Positions 44,744 through 56,226 of a stretch of 64,000 bases of DNA are shown piece after piece (positions within the stretch are counted from its first letter, which is position 1; each line of letters starts with the position of its first letter). The notes beneath the pieces were generated by a model, which saw nothing but the letters and a program-made list of their open reading frames with translations, searched no databases and was not told the DNA's origin. Source of the DNA: Platerodrilus igneus (taxonomy: Eukaryota > Arthropoda > Insecta > Coleoptera > Lycidae); NCBI GenBank assembly GCA_036346225.1, contig JARFIW010001104.1, forward strand, positions 11,310,001-11,374,000, given 5' to 3'. The position numbers and the translations under genes are program-made.

Positions 44744-46135
44744 CATATAAAGATACCACATGCAGTACACTTGCTGTGCGGTTTTGATTGAATTGCATTG
44801 CCACTACACAATTCGTACCTGCCTCTCATTTTGCCATATGTGACCCAATGCTGTCCAAGGTTTCTAAATCGTATGTCATCGGACACGCTATAATTATATT
44901 TTCTGCGTTTTGCAATGGGTTTTAGAGAGGTAGATTTTTTTCTACGATCCTTGCACTCCTTCATTGTCATGAATCCAAGCGTAATGGACCGCCAAAATTC
45001 TAACGTTAAAGTTTTTTCAAATCGTTGACAGTAAACAATGTATGCGTTGACAAAAGCGATGTCCAAAAATCCCCAAAACAAACGGTTCACCATTTCCACG
45101 AACGACGATTCATCCCGTAGGTTCCTCGCAGTTGATCTGCCTTATCAATACCACCCATGTTAATATTAGAGTCTTTGACGACTAATGGGCATGATACGTG
45201 CATTCTGGAACCATCTTTCTGCGTTCTTTGTACGCTGACTTCCTCTGATCCATGATAGTTAGAAGCAAAATATACCACTCGATTATCTCTCCATTTGAAC
45301 ACTGATATGTTTGTGTTTGAAATACGATAATCATATTCTCCTCTTTTTAGATTTTTGCCCTCTTTTAGGTTCACCGGAAATCCTTTACGGTTACTACGTA
45401 TTGCTCCACAGGTTAAGATCTCGTTTAGTTTTAATTGTTCTAGGAAATTGATTGAACTGAAATAATTATCGAAATATATGATTTTATTTGTATTCCAATA
45501 TGGTTGACTCAGAGAAAGAACCACTCGTTCACCTAGTCCAAAATTTTCAAATTCCTTTTGCAATTCATCATTTTTTCCTTGGTATACTTCAAAGCAAGAA
45601 ATAAACTCATTTTTATCACCGATATACCAAAGCTTGTATCCACGTTTGATAAGTTTCTGTAGGTTATATTGCTTCAGACAACTACCTTTGAATCTGATCA
45701 TGCTTTCGTCAATACTCATGGTTCTTGTAGTGCTGTACATCCGTCCAAAGTTTTCTATCAACGTATATGATAAAGGTCTTACTTTGCACAGTTTATATTT
45801 GTTGTTTTTGGGAATTATATGATTATCATTACAGTGCAGATAACGTAAGATTTCTTTGAATCGATTCCGTGTCATACAATTTGTAACCAGTGGTATTCCT
45901 AGTCAGAGCTGGAGTTCCAATATTGCTTCCATGTTGGCAACCGGTGGTAAGACATCAAAAAGTTTATGCCAATTAATGACAATAATTCATTTTTTGTTAG
46001 CTTTAAAGTTTTATTACGCCGAGTTGCATGTAAATTGGATTGATAAACAATATCTTCTATTGATTTTCTCAATAACTTTAGGTAGATGCCAGTAGCTGTT
46101 CTGCAATCTTCAAAAAATTCGTCAATTGGGCCCAC
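44744..46135 (-). pseudogene. piggyBac transposase, two frameshifts, end cut by SINE
   Basis: Part one (46135-45899): PIDEFFEDCRTATGIYLKLL, LTKNELLSLIGINFLMSYHR. After a shift, part two (45875-45087) carries all three catalytic Asp: MSIDESM (D56), IIYFDNYFSS (D136) and MGGIDKADQL (D244). After a second shift near 45095, part three (to 44744) gives NRLFWGFLDIAFVNAY and the C-terminal zinc-binding RYELCSGN...SKCTACGIF, which runs into the SINE. The family cuts and pastes at TTAA without leaving a scar. The N-terminal acidic region is decayed in 46140-46330. Confidence 0.85.
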
Positions 46136-46348
46136 ATGTCGGTTATATTCAGGTATTTCAGTACTTTTTTCTTTTTTTTTTTCATTTTCGATTGGGTGGT
46201 TCAGTATTTGTTACAGGGCATGGTTGAACATCATTATCCCACTGTGGAAATTCTTCGCTTCTTGATGTTGATGGTCTAACATTTACATTGAGATCCAAAA
46301 ACTCAGATTGACTAATGGTTTTGTCATTTTATTTTTTGGTTTTTCATT

Positions 46349-46369
46349 CCTGACGGTACTTCTAAGTAC
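46349..46369. repeat. piggyBac subterminal inverted repeat
   Basis: CCTGACGGTACTT occurs here in plus orientation and as its complement at 46711-46723. The 3' part is the self-palindrome ACTTCTAAGT-like. Confidence 0.65.
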
Positions 46370-46705
46370 TAAAAATGAAATGCTTTTTACTACCCAAAAA
46401 TAAATTAAAAATACATGCACTTATATTTACAAATATCAACTAATTGTTAATATACGTAAATAAACTATTTATATTGTTTATATATGTGTAAATAAAAGTT
46501 TACAATAGATTCAACTTGCCAGAAATTCACACACGTGGTACAATCAACGAACTACAATTTCTAACCTAATAGTCACGACATATGCGTATAGTACATCACG
46601 GCTGCGAACTAATTCCAATTCTATGTGTTCCCTGCAAGTACGGACGGACAGCAACGGTCGAATTATGTTAAAATAACTAAATAATGGATATTAATAACGG
46701 CAAGA

Positions 46706-46737
46706 CTTCTAAGTACCGTCAGGCACTAAAGGGTTAA
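46706..46737 (-). repeat. piggyBac right terminus and TTAA
   Basis: The plus-strand text ends AGTACCGTCAGGCACTAAAG followed by GGTTAA; read inward on the minus strand it begins TTAACCCTTTAGTGCC. Confidence 0.8.
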
Positions 46738-47130
46738 GAAACATTTACTTATGCGGCACTGCGAAAACGTTTTGTAGTTTCCTAACCTCACTTTGAATAA
46801 TTACCGGTAAAAGTCAAGTTTTTAACATACACAAGCATAATCTGGTACAGAACAGGGTATGTTCGTTTATCTGATAGAGTAGTGCCGTACAATTTCTCTT
46901 CCAGTAAATTTTATCGCCAAAACGCAAGTTTAACACATACACATATAATTTAGTATGTTAGTTTATGTCGCGAAAAATCGCCTCATGCTACAATATTGTA
47001 AGACCTTGAGAAAGGAAAATGTTATCAACGTATACCTAATTAAGCTGTAGGTGCTAAATCAGTTCGTCTAAGGTCGAATAGACAAACTAGAGGTACATAT
47101 GAAAACTAGTACTGATAATAACACAATATA
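46738..47130. other. No gene recognised
   Basis: Upstream of the zinc-finger array. No start exon with KRAB, BTB or ZAD-type domain was found. Confidence 0.35.
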
Positions 47131-49600
47131 ACGTACGACTTATGATTACAAAGCACCCAGTATTGTCATTTTAAAAAGATGAACAAGGAAACACACTGGC
47201 GATAAATCGTTTTTGTATTAATCCACAAAGCATCTCAAATGGCTAGTCTAAAATTACGTGTGAAATCACATACTGGTCATAAACAATTTTCTTGTATGGT
47301 TTGTAATTACCGAACATCTACCAATAGTAATTTAAAAACACATGTGAGAACACATACTGGTGATAAGCCATTTTCATGTACGATTTGTAATTACAAAGCA
47401 TCACTAATGAATCGTTTAAAAATGCATATGAGAACACATACTGGAGAAAAGCCATTTTTATGTACGATTTGTAATTACAAAGCATCACAAATGCATTATT
47501 TAAAAACATATGATAACACATACTGGTGATAAACCATTTTCATGTACGATTTGTGATTATAAAGCGTCTCGAATCAGTACCTTAAAAATTCATATGAAAA
47601 CTCACATGGGTGGTGAATCATTTTCATGTGAAGTTTGTGATTACAAAGTATCGAGGAAGTATTATCTAGAAATACATATGAACTCACATACTGGTGTTAC
47701 GCCATTTACATGTATGAATTGTAATTACAAAACATTTCTAAAAGCTAGCTTAAAACTACATATGAAAGTACATACTGATGATAAATCATTCTCATGCATG
47801 CTTTGTAATTATAAAACATCTGTAATGAATAATTTGAAAAGACATCTGATAACACATACTGGTGATAAACCATTCTTATGTTCAGTTTGTGATTACAAGT
47901 CCGGTCAAATGGGCGGACTAAAAGTACATATGAGAACACATACCGGTGATAAACCATTTTTGTGTACTGTTTGTAATTACAAAACGTCTCGAATGCATGA
48001 TCTAAAAATACATATGAAAACACATACTGGTGATACACCATTTCTATGTATGGTTTGTAATTACAAAACATTTCGAAAAAGTATTTTAAGGAGACATATG
48101 AGAACCCATACTGATGATAAGCCATTTTCATGTAGTGTTTGTGATTACAAAACAACTATAATGTTATCTCTAAAAATGCATATGAGAATACATTCTGGAG
48201 ATAAGCCATTTCCGTGTACGGTTTGTAATTACAGAGCGTCTCGAATGGGCTCATTAAAAATACATATGAGAACTCATACTGGTGACAAACCGTTTTTATG
48301 TGCGGTTTGTAATTACAAAGGATCACAAATGGTTAATTTAAAAATGCATATCAGAACACACACTGGTGATAAACCATTCTCGTGTACGGTATGTGAATAC
48401 AAAGCGTTTCACGCAGGTTCTTTAAAAATACATATGAGAACACATACCGGTGATGAACCATTTTCATGTACGTTTTGTAATTATAAAACATTTCAGAAGA
48501 GTAATTTAAAGAAGCATGTGGGAACACATACCGATGACAAGCCATTTTCGTGTATGGTGTGTGATTACAAGGCATCTCAAATATATAGTTTAAAAATGCA
48601 TATGAGAAAACATACTGGTGATAAGCCTTTTTCGTGTACGGTTTGTGAATACAAAGCATCTCACAGGGGTTCTTTAAAATTACATATGAGAACACATACC
48701 GGTGATGAAATTCCATGTACGTTTTGTAATTATAAAACATTTCAAAAGAGTAATTTAAAGAAGCATGTGGGAACACATACCGATGACAAGCCATATTCGT
48801 GTATGGTTTGTGATTACAAGGCATCTCAAATATATAGTCTAAAAATGCATATGAGAACGCATACCGGTGATGAACCATTTTCATGTACGTTTTGTAATTA
48901 TAAAACATTTCAGAAGAGTAATTTAAAGAAGCATGTGGGAACACATACCGATGACAAGCCATTTTCGTGTATGGTGTGTGATTACAAGGCATCTCAAATA
49001 TATAGTTTAAAAATGCATATGAGAAAACATACTGGTGATAAGCCTTTTTCGTGTACGGTTTGTGAATACAAAGCATCTCACAGGGGTTCTTTAAAATTAC
49101 ATATGAGAACACATACCGGTGATGAAATTCCATGTACGTTTTGTATTTATAAAACATTTCACAAGAGTAATTTAAAGAAGCATATGAGAACACATACCGG
49201 CGATGAACCATTTTCATGTACGTTTTGTAATTTTAAAACATTTGAGAAATGTAATTTAAAGAGGCATATGAGAACACATACCGATGACAAGCCATATTCG
49301 TGTATGGTTTGTGATTACAAGGCATCTCAAATATATCGTCTAAAAATGCATATGAGAAAACATACTGGTGATAAGCCTTTTTCGTGTACGGTTTGTGAAT
49401 ACAAAGCATCTCGCAGGGATTCTTTAAAAATACATATGAGAACACATACTGATGATTAACCATTTTCATGTACATTTTGTAATTATAAAACATTTCAAGA
49501 TGTTAACCTAAAAGTGCATATGAGAACACATACTGGTGATAAGCCGTATGCAGGTAAAGTTTGTGAATACAAGACATCGCACATGGGTAGTCTAAAAATA
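47131..49600 (+). pseudogene. C2H2 zinc-finger array, left part, with 23-finger open block
   Basis: Fingers of the form CxxCxYKxSxxxxLKxHMRTHTGDKPFS follow one another every 84 bp. Two decayed units (from about 47131) precede three readable fingers (47239-47505), then a single-base loss near 47505 shifts the frame. A 649-codon open block (47510-49459) holds 23 fingers, all with Cys and His pairs and Lys-rich recognition helices. An AAA-to-TAA stop at 49457 ends it, after which two more fingers are readable to 49600, where a transposon interrupts. Such proteins bind DNA in series. There is no N-terminal effector domain, and whether the open block is expressed is unknown. Confidence 0.75.
48467..49132 (+). 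repeat. Duplicated three-finger block, 417 bp apart
   Basis: Fingers 12-14 (from 48467) and 17-19 (from 48884) are nearly identical, and both share a one-residue-short linker (GDEIP). The starts lie 417 bp apart, so a block of five fingers was recently tandem-duplicated. Confidence 0.8.
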
Positions 49601-50907
49601 CAGTATTGCCCGAAATAAACAGTACTGAAACTAAGTTGGCGGTGTTTTTATGCGTGCGCTGTCACACTCAAGTTAGCTATTATAGACCTGTTAAGTAAAC
49701 CTCAAACAAGTAATTAGTAGGGCCTAATTGTTAAAAATGGTAAGTACAGAGGAGAAAGTGTTTCTGGTAGAGCATTATTTTCGTTCATACGGAATCGGCC
49801 GACGTAATGGTGCAAGTTTGCTATACGTGTCTGATCAATTCACACAAAGGTTTAATAAACGTTCTCCAAGTAATGCTGTAATTTTGAAGGTTATTGAAAA
49901 GTTTAGAAATACAGGTAGTGTATTGTGCCAACGAAAAGGAAACTCGGGGCGTCCCAGGACAGTTAACAACAACAATAACCATGAACGTGTTTTTGAGCAA
50001 ATCTTAGAAAATCCGAAAGTCAGCCAGGCAAGGACAGCGTTACAACTTGATTTAAAAGAACTTCCTTTCAAAGAATCCTGAAGGAGCTGGGTACATTTTC
50101 GTATGTGATTCAGGTACATCAACAACTACATCCTCGGGATTATCGCAGTAGAGTGGAATATTGCGCCAGAATTCTCGCGTTACAGTATGAAAATCCTGAA
50201 TTTTTGAAAAATGTTTGGTTTTCAGACGAAGCACATTTTCACTTGTCAGGCTATGTGAATCGTCGCACAAATCGATTTCTGGGCTTTGCCAGACCCGATG
50301 AGGTTCAAGAGGTTCCTTTACATAGTGAAAAGTGAGTGTCTGGTGTGCTGTTTCCGGACACGGAATCATTGGTCCGTACTTTATCGAAGAGAATGGTAGG
50401 CAAGTCACACTTAATCAACAGAGGTACAGACAAATTTTAACACGATTTATCCCTGATCTACGTCAATTCTGTCGTGCACGTAACTTGGCATTTCGAAACC
50501 AATTTTTCAGCAGGACGGGCAACTTGCCATACTGCTGCCGCAATTCGTCAATTTCTTCAAGAACATTTTCCAAGCAAATTCATATCACGATTTACTGACT
50601 TCCTTATCCTTCACATTCTCCAGACCTCACACCTCCAGACGCATACACTTGGGGCATGGCTAAAAATGCCGTTTTCAAACGGGCACCACAAACCATCGAT
50701 GAATTAAAGGATGCCGTTAGAGTCTTCTTCGCAGCCCTGAGACAACCCTTATTCAATAACATGACCAGAAACTTAGAACATCGTTATGAAGTCTGTCTCG
50801 AACGAGGAGGTGCACATTTAGAACATATAATAAAGTGTCAATAAGATGTATTTTTTAAATATACAAAACAATTACAATTTCAGTACTGTTTATTTCGGGC
50901 AATACTG
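49601..50907 (+). mobile_element. Tc1/mariner superfamily element with perfect 30 bp TIRs
   Basis: Terminal inverted repeats of 30 bp (49601-49630 and 50878-50907, beginning CAGTATTGCCCGAAATAAAC) are perfect complements. The element is flanked by TA at 49599 and 50908. The 1307 bp holds a transposase gene with frameshifts. Removal of the element and one TA restores a zinc-finger linker reading, so it inserted in the array. Confidence 0.92.
49737..50844 (+). pseudogene. Mariner-like transposase (DUF4817 helix-turn-helix plus DDE)
   Basis: Codons from the ATG at 49737: a helix-turn-helix N-terminus (VEHYFRSYGIGRRNG, SNAVILKVIEKFRNTGSV, GRPRT) of the DUF4817 type. After a frame change near 50080 the core begins: VWFSDEAHFHLSGYVNRR (first Asp), a VWCAVSGHGIIGPYF block, FQQDG (second Asp) split by a frameshift at 50512, and SPDLTPPDAYTWG (third acidic residue) near 50640. 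The end runs to 50844. At least three breaks, but perfect TIRs, suggest a copy mobilised recently in trans or base-calling faults. Confidence 0.85.
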
Positions 50908-50909
50908 TA

Positions 50910-51210
50910 CATATGAGAACACATACGGGTAACAAGCATTTTTAATGCAGAGTTTGAGATTATACAGCATGTCGAATGGATAGTTTAAAAAAATCAACTA
51001 AGGACACATATTGACGATATCATTTTCATGTACTGTTTAATTTAAAAACAGCTTGAAAGAGCATTCTAAAAATACACGTGATTACAGAGCATCCTATTTA
51101 ATAATAAAAGAACATATATAAGAAAAGACTGCTGATAGTCCTAATTCATCTACTATTTGTGATTACAAAACATTGGAAATGGATAGCCGTTGAACAGGTA
51201 TCATATTTAC
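50910..51210 (+). pseudogene. Zinc-finger array, right part, decayed
   Basis: HMRTHTGN-like text resumes after the mariner element and continues for about three degenerate finger units with stops. Confidence 0.65.
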
Positions 51211-51419
51211 TATTTACAGTAAAGGGTTGGGTCATTTTGCATATAACACAATATAAAAATATACAATTAAGCAAATATCGATTATAAAGTTTTAAAATCT
51301 AAATACTATGTACACATGACTTAGTATTGCAAACCCTCAATATATACAAGGAGAAAATTAGACATAAGATATACAGTAATTTTACTTGTTCTGCGAAGTA
51401 CACTTCGTAAAAGAAGTAA
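51211..51419. other. No gene recognised
   Basis: AT-rich flank of the gypsy insertion. Confidence 0.4.
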
Positions 51420-51424
51420 CGTAA

Positions 51425-51640
51425 TGTTATGTATGGCACGCCATTGGCTGCTTAAGTAAATGTAGTAACTATGCGCTAGTTGATAATTGTATATTTTTCC
51501 CACTAGTACGATGTCAGCCTTGGTAAGGAATAGACGTGCCTCAAAGGTTTATTATGTTATCTACTGTCAATAAATCAACTGTGAATCTACGTGTCTAGTT
51601 ATTTCGTAATTAATATTACTACTACCATAAATACACAGCA
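51425..51640 (+). repeat. Gypsy 5' LTR (216 bp)
   Basis: Starts TGTTATGTATGG and ends ACACAGCA. Confidence 0.92.
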
Positions 51641-51888
51641 TAATGGCGACGAGTAAAGTTGATTTTTAAAGTTATGTGCATTTAATTTTGTGCAAGATTA
51701 AACAAAAATTTGTTAGCACATGCACCTGCATTATTAAGTTGCAAATTTGTAGATAACGGTAATCGGATCAGTTCGTGTATGGTTCGTGTGCATCTGGCAC
51801 ATCGAGTAAGCATATTGTTGTGGTGTAAACAAACAGCTGTAAAATAAGGTTATAATAATATTTTTTTTTTGAGTAATAAATTATTGTA

Positions 51889-53241
51889 ATGGCATTAATT
51901 GGGAATATAGAGCCTTTTAGAGGAAATCAAGGGGAAGAAATTGAATCTTACTTGGAAAGACTAGAACACCTGTTTTTAGTAAATGTGGTGCAAGAGGAAA
52001 AAAAGGTTTCCTTATTTATAACACTAGCAGGTACAGAAATTTATCAAGTATTAAAGAATCTAGTGGCTCCGCAAAAACCTAAGGATTTTTCCTACAGTGA
52101 AATCAAAGGAAAATTGTTGAAGCACTACTCTTCCCCAGTGTCCGAAATTTATGAAAGGTTTGTTTTTAACCAATGTTACCAGAAATCCGATCAATCTATT
52201 GCTGAGTATATAGTGAAATTGCGTAAATTAGCAAGTAGTTGCAATTTTGGAGCATTCTTAGAAGAGGCGCTTAGAGATCGTTTCGTCTGTGGTATTAAAG
52301 CAGAAAATATTCAAAAAAAGCTTTTAGCAGAAGTTGGGTTAACATTTTCTAGTGCATGTCAAATAGCTCAAGCTGCGGAATTAGCTCAACGACAAGTGAA
52401 ATCATTAACTGAAAATGGTAGTAGTATTCATGTCGTTAAAAGTAAATTTGCGAATAGGAATTATGTAGCTGCCCCACCAATAAATGTAGGTCAATGTTCT
52501 AAACAGGTTAGGCAGATGACTGGTAATGCATGTAATAAATGTGGACGTAGACATTCCAAGTCGCAATGCCCAGCAGTAAAATGGAAATGTTACAAATGCC
52601 AGAAATTGGGTCATGTTAAATCAATGTGTCCTACTACAAGTAGAGGTACGGTAGCAGCCGTTGAGGAAAAATTAGATGATGTAAACGTTACTAGCGAGGA
52701 CATTAACGAGGATCTATTTCTGTTTAATATTGTAGGAGACACAGGTAACACGTATAAGGTCAAGCTATCAGTGAACAATGTAAGTATAATGTTTGAGGTA
52801 GATACAGGTGCGTGTAAGACTGTTATGTCAGAAGTAAGGTTTAAAGAGTTATTAAATATAAATCTTAGTCCTGTAACATACAAGTTAAATTCGGTTTGTG
52901 GACAAAATATTAAAGCTGTAGGCGAATGTCTGGTTGAAGTGCATGGTAATAACAAGTATTTTAATTTGCCTTTAACCATAATAGAATCGAACAAAGATTT
53001 TGTACCATTACTTGGACGAAATTGGTTAGATGTTTTGTTCCCAAGATGGCAACAGAAATTTTATTTAGGAAACGTTAAGGAATCAGGTTATGAGGAAGTA
53101 ATTAATGATATTAAAGTCAAAAATAAAGTAGTTTTTGATGGGAACCTATGTAACACTATAAATAAATTCGAATTGAAATTTAATGTGAAAGAGGATAGTG
53201 TTCCTGTAATTAAAAACCATATAGTATGCCATATTCATTAA
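51889..53241 (+). CDS. Gypsy Gag-protease
   Basis: 450 codons. Residues 5-170 are a helical Gag (IEPFRGNQGEEIESYLERLE, FVFNQCYQKSDQSIAEYIV). Two zinc knuckles follow (C215-x2-C-x3-H-x4-C227 and C234-x2-C-x4-H-x4-C247). Protease active site FEVDTGACKTVM (D305) and LLGRNWLD near 393. The last codons overlap the pol start in the -1 frame, which in related elements is a single frame, so a small indel near 53215 is likely. Confidence 0.88.
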   Translation: MALIGNIEPFRGNQGEEIESYLERLEHLFLVNVVQEEKKVSLFITLAGTEIYQVLKNLVAPQKPKDFSYSEIKGKLLKHYSSPVSEIYERFVFNQCYQKSDQSIAEYIVKLRKLASSCNFGAFLEEALRDRFVCGIKAENIQKKLLAEVGLTFSSACQIAQAAELAQRQVKSLTENGSSIHVVKSKFANRNYVAAPPINVGQCSKQVRQMTGNACNKCGRRHSKSQCPAVKWKCYKCQKLGHVKSMCPTTSRGTVAAVEEKLDDVNVTSEDINEDLFLFNIVGDTGNTYKVKLSVNNVSIMFEVDTGACKTVMSEVRFKELLNINLSPVTYKLNSVCGQNIKAVGECLVEVHGNNKYFNLPLTIIESNKDFVPLLGRNWLDVLFPRWQQKFYLGNVKESGYEEVINDIKVKNKVVFDGNLCNTINKFELKFNVKEDSVPVIKNHIVCHIH

Positions 53242-54257
53242 AAGCTAAGGCGGAAAAGAAAATTGAACAAATGATTCAAGTAGGTATTCTAAAACCTGTT
53301 ACTTTCAGTGAGTGGGCCTCACCTATAGTAGTTGTACCTAAAAAAGGGACAGATGATGTACGTATTTGTGCAGATTTTAAAGTCACTGTAAACAAAGTTT
53401 TAAATGTGGATCAATATCCTTTGCCAACCCCTGATGATATTTTTGCAAGTATGTCAGGAGGTACTATTTTTTGTTTACTCGATCTGACAGGGGCGTATCA
53501 GCAAGTACGTGTGCACCCTGATTATCAGAAATATTTAACCATAAATACACATATCGGTATGTTTCAATACACTCGTTTGACATATGGGCTCTCATGTGCT
53601 CCAGCCCTATTTCAATCAGTTATGGACCAAATTTTAAGTGGCATTGTAGGAGTCCACTGTTATTTAGATGATATTCTAATAGCCAGCAAAGATTTTGTCC
53701 AGGCCAAGAAACAGTTGGATATAGTGTTAAGTAGGTTAAATACTTATAATGTTAAGGTAAACCTAGAAAAATGTAAATTTTTTGAAAATCAAGTTGAATA
53801 TCTTGGACATAGATTAGATAGTGAGGGTATACACCCAACAGACGAGAAATTGAGGGCAATTAATGAGGCACCTGAGCCTCTAAATATAACTCAACTTAGG
53901 TCATACTTGGGTTTATTAAATTATTACTGTAAATTTATTCCAATGTTATCGACACAATTATATCCCTTGTATACTCTTTTAGAGAAAGGTGTAGAATTTA
54001 AATTGAATGCAGAAGCACGAAAAGCTTTTCAGCTTAGTAAACAATTAATTAACACACATAATGTGTTAGTACCCTATAATCCCAAGATAACGTTAGTAGT
54101 TTCTTGTGATGCAAGTAATTATGGAATAGGTGGTGTTCTAAGCCACAGATACCATGATGGCACAGAACGTCCTATATATTTTGTGTCTAGTACACTGTCA
54201 AAAGCCGAGAAAAAATTACTCGCAACTAGAAAGAGAAGCGTTAGCGATTATTTTTAG
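53226..54257 (+). pseudogene. Gypsy reverse transcriptase, C-terminal part frameshifted
   Basis: 343 codons with full RT: ILKPVTFSEWASPIVVVPKKG, CLLDLTGAYQQV (motif A), YGLSCAPALFQ, YLDDILIA (motif C, both Asp) and CKFFENQVEYLGH. The RNase H start (LVVSCDASNYGIGGVL) is included. At 54225 an indel in an A run shifts the frame into a stop. Confidence 0.88.
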
Positions 54258-55079
54258 CATAAAAAAGGTTTCATAAATATATTTATGGACGGTCTTTTAT
54301 TTTGGTATCCGACCACGAACCATTAAAGGTTATTTTTAATCCAGACAGACAAATTTCGGTAATGTCAGCATCTAGAATTATTCGATGGAATGTAATTCTA
54401 TCTGCGTATAATTATACCATTGAATATAGGAAAGGTAAACACATGTATGAAGCAGATATGTTATCACGATTACCTTTGCCAGACCTAACAGGTATAGATA
54501 GCACAAGTAACTCGTTCAATTTAAGTAGTGAGTTACCGCTGTCATATGAAGATATTGCCAAAGTATCGTCTAAAGATTGTATCTTAATTAAAATAATAGA
54601 TTTTGTTAAAACAGGGTGGCCTATTAAAATAGCCGATCCTAGTCTCAAACCCTATTTTGTAAAAAGAAACGATTTATCGGTAGAAGAAAATTGTTTAATG
54701 ATGGGTACTAAAGTAGTAATTCCTGTCTTATTACAAAAGAAGTTTTAAAGTTATTGCATGAAGATCATATCGGGATAGTAAGGTCTAAAATGATGGCAAG
54801 ATCAGTTATGTGGTGGCCAGGCATGCAACAAGATATAGAAACCTTGATTAGCACTTGTAACGTGTGTAAATTAACTCAAAATAATCAAGAAAAATGTTTA
54901 ATATCGTGGCCTAAGACCAATAATGTTTTTGAAAGGATTCATATAGACTTCCATCACATTGATGATTGGACTATATTATTAATAGTAGACAGTAAATCTC
55001 GATGGGTTGATGCGCATGTTATGAAAACGGTACGGGTGTAGTACAAACAATAGAGAAACTTAAAAGTACATTTGCTTTT
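54258..55079 (+). pseudogene. Gypsy RNase H end and integrase N-terminus, in pieces
   Basis: The RNase H end (VSDHEPLK, YRKGKHMYEADMLSRLP) lies at 54302-54490. The integrase zinc site spans a second piece (HEDHIGIV, then CNVCKLTQ). The integrase core first Asp is in RIHIDFHH near 54945. Frame changes at about 54262, 54740 and 55022 all fall in A runs. Confidence 0.82.
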
Positions 55080-55943
55080 TTGGGTCTACCAGACACTCTG
55101 GTGTCAGACAATGGACCCCCATTTAATTCTCATAGTTTTGTACAATTTTGTCAAGTAAATGGTATAAATGTTTTAAAAAGTCCTCCATACCATGCACAAT
55201 CAAATGGACAAATTGAAAAGCAAGTACAAACAGTAAAAAAAGCTATTGAAAAGTATATGTTTGAATCAGATAAGTTTAAACTATCTATTGAACAGAAACT
55301 GGTGAACTTTCTATTTAGTTACAGAAATACACCATGTGTAAGTACAGGTGTAACGCCGAATGAATTTATTTTTAAAATTAAGCCAAGGACCAGGTTAGAC
55401 ATGTTAAGACCAAAAAAAGGGGCTAAGGTATTATTTAGTTCAGATTTTGATTATGTAAAACCAGAAATTTTTACTGCAGGAGAAAAAGTGTTAGTAGGCA
55501 ATTTAGGGCCTTACATTAAAGAAAAATGGAAGGAAGGTAGTATTGTAAAATTTGTTAGTGCAGTAACATACCTTGTAAAGATAGGCGACAAAATTTTGTA
55601 CAAGCATGTCAACAGCCTAAGAAAACTAAACAATGCTGTTGATATAGATTTAGAAAAATCTAAGTTTGAATCCTATTGTGAACCAATTGTTAAAAATACC
55701 ATAGAGATAAGTTCACCTAAAGGAGATTGTTCTGTTAGTAAAAGCATACCTGTAAATGATATTAGTTCAGAGGTAACGTCATCTTCTAAGGTGATCCTCG
55801 ATAATAAGGTGATTTCCCCTACAAAGTCAATATCGAATAAGTTAGATAATAAGCCCGTGAGTGATGAAGTTCCGGCTAAAGTGGAATGTGAATTGCGTCG
55901 TAGTTCGCGAGTGCGTACAGCGCCAAAGCGTATGGACTTATAG
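55080..55943 (+). pseudogene. Gypsy integrase core end and C-terminal tail
   Basis: 287 codons: GLPDTLVSDNGPPFNS (second Asp), SPPYHAQSNGQIEKQVQT (catalytic Glu), FLFSYRNTPC and the C-terminal part with KVLVGNLGPYIKEKWKEG. A Ser/Lys/Asp-rich tail ends with LRRSSRVRTAPKR just before the 3' LTR. No chromodomain or extra domain is seen in this element. Confidence 0.85.
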
Positions 55944-56005
55944 CTTAGTAGTCTTATAAGGATTGTTCTTCTCTTTTCTTAAAAAAAATTATGTAAGAAG
56001 GGAAA

Positions 56006-56221
56006 TGTTATGTATGGCACGCCATTGGCTGCTTAAGTAAATGTAGTAACTATGCGCTAGTTGATAATTGTATATTTCTCCCACTAGTACGATGTCAGCC
56101 TTGGTAAGGAATAGACGTGCCTCAAAGGTTTATTATGTTATCTACTGTCAATAAATCAACTGTGAATCTACGTGTCTAGTTATTTCGTAATTAATATTAC
56201 TACTACCATAAATACACAGCA
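56006..56221 (+). repeat. Gypsy 3' LTR (216 bp)
   Basis: Nearly identical partner of 51425-51640. Confidence 0.92.
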
Positions 56222-56226
56222 CGTAA

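Larger units (their letters stand above)
44744..46737 (-). mobile_element. piggyBac-like element, left end lost
   Basis: Transposase pseudogene on the minus strand with a right terminus at 46737: TTAA, then CCCTTTAGTGCCTGACGG reading inward, the typical piggyBac target and terminal repeat. A subterminal inverted copy of CCTGACGGTACTT lies at 46349. The left terminus is replaced by SINE copies. Confidence 0.8.
51425..56221 (+). mobile_element. Young Ty3/gypsy retrotransposon, 216 bp LTRs
   Basis: LTRs 51425-51640 and 56006-56221 differ by one base that I can see (TTTTTCCC against TTTCTCCC). The 5 bp duplication CGTAA flanks both sides. The polypurine AAGAAGGGAAA lies before the 3' LTR; a TGGCGACGAG primer-site-like word follows the 5' LTR after 3 bases. 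Gag-protease and pol fill the interior, but pol is split by single-base indels in A runs. Confidence 0.92.

Noticed and set aside
47318..49493. Long minus-strand open frames across the zinc-finger array
   Set aside because: They are the complement of the repetitive finger units and have no motif of their own.
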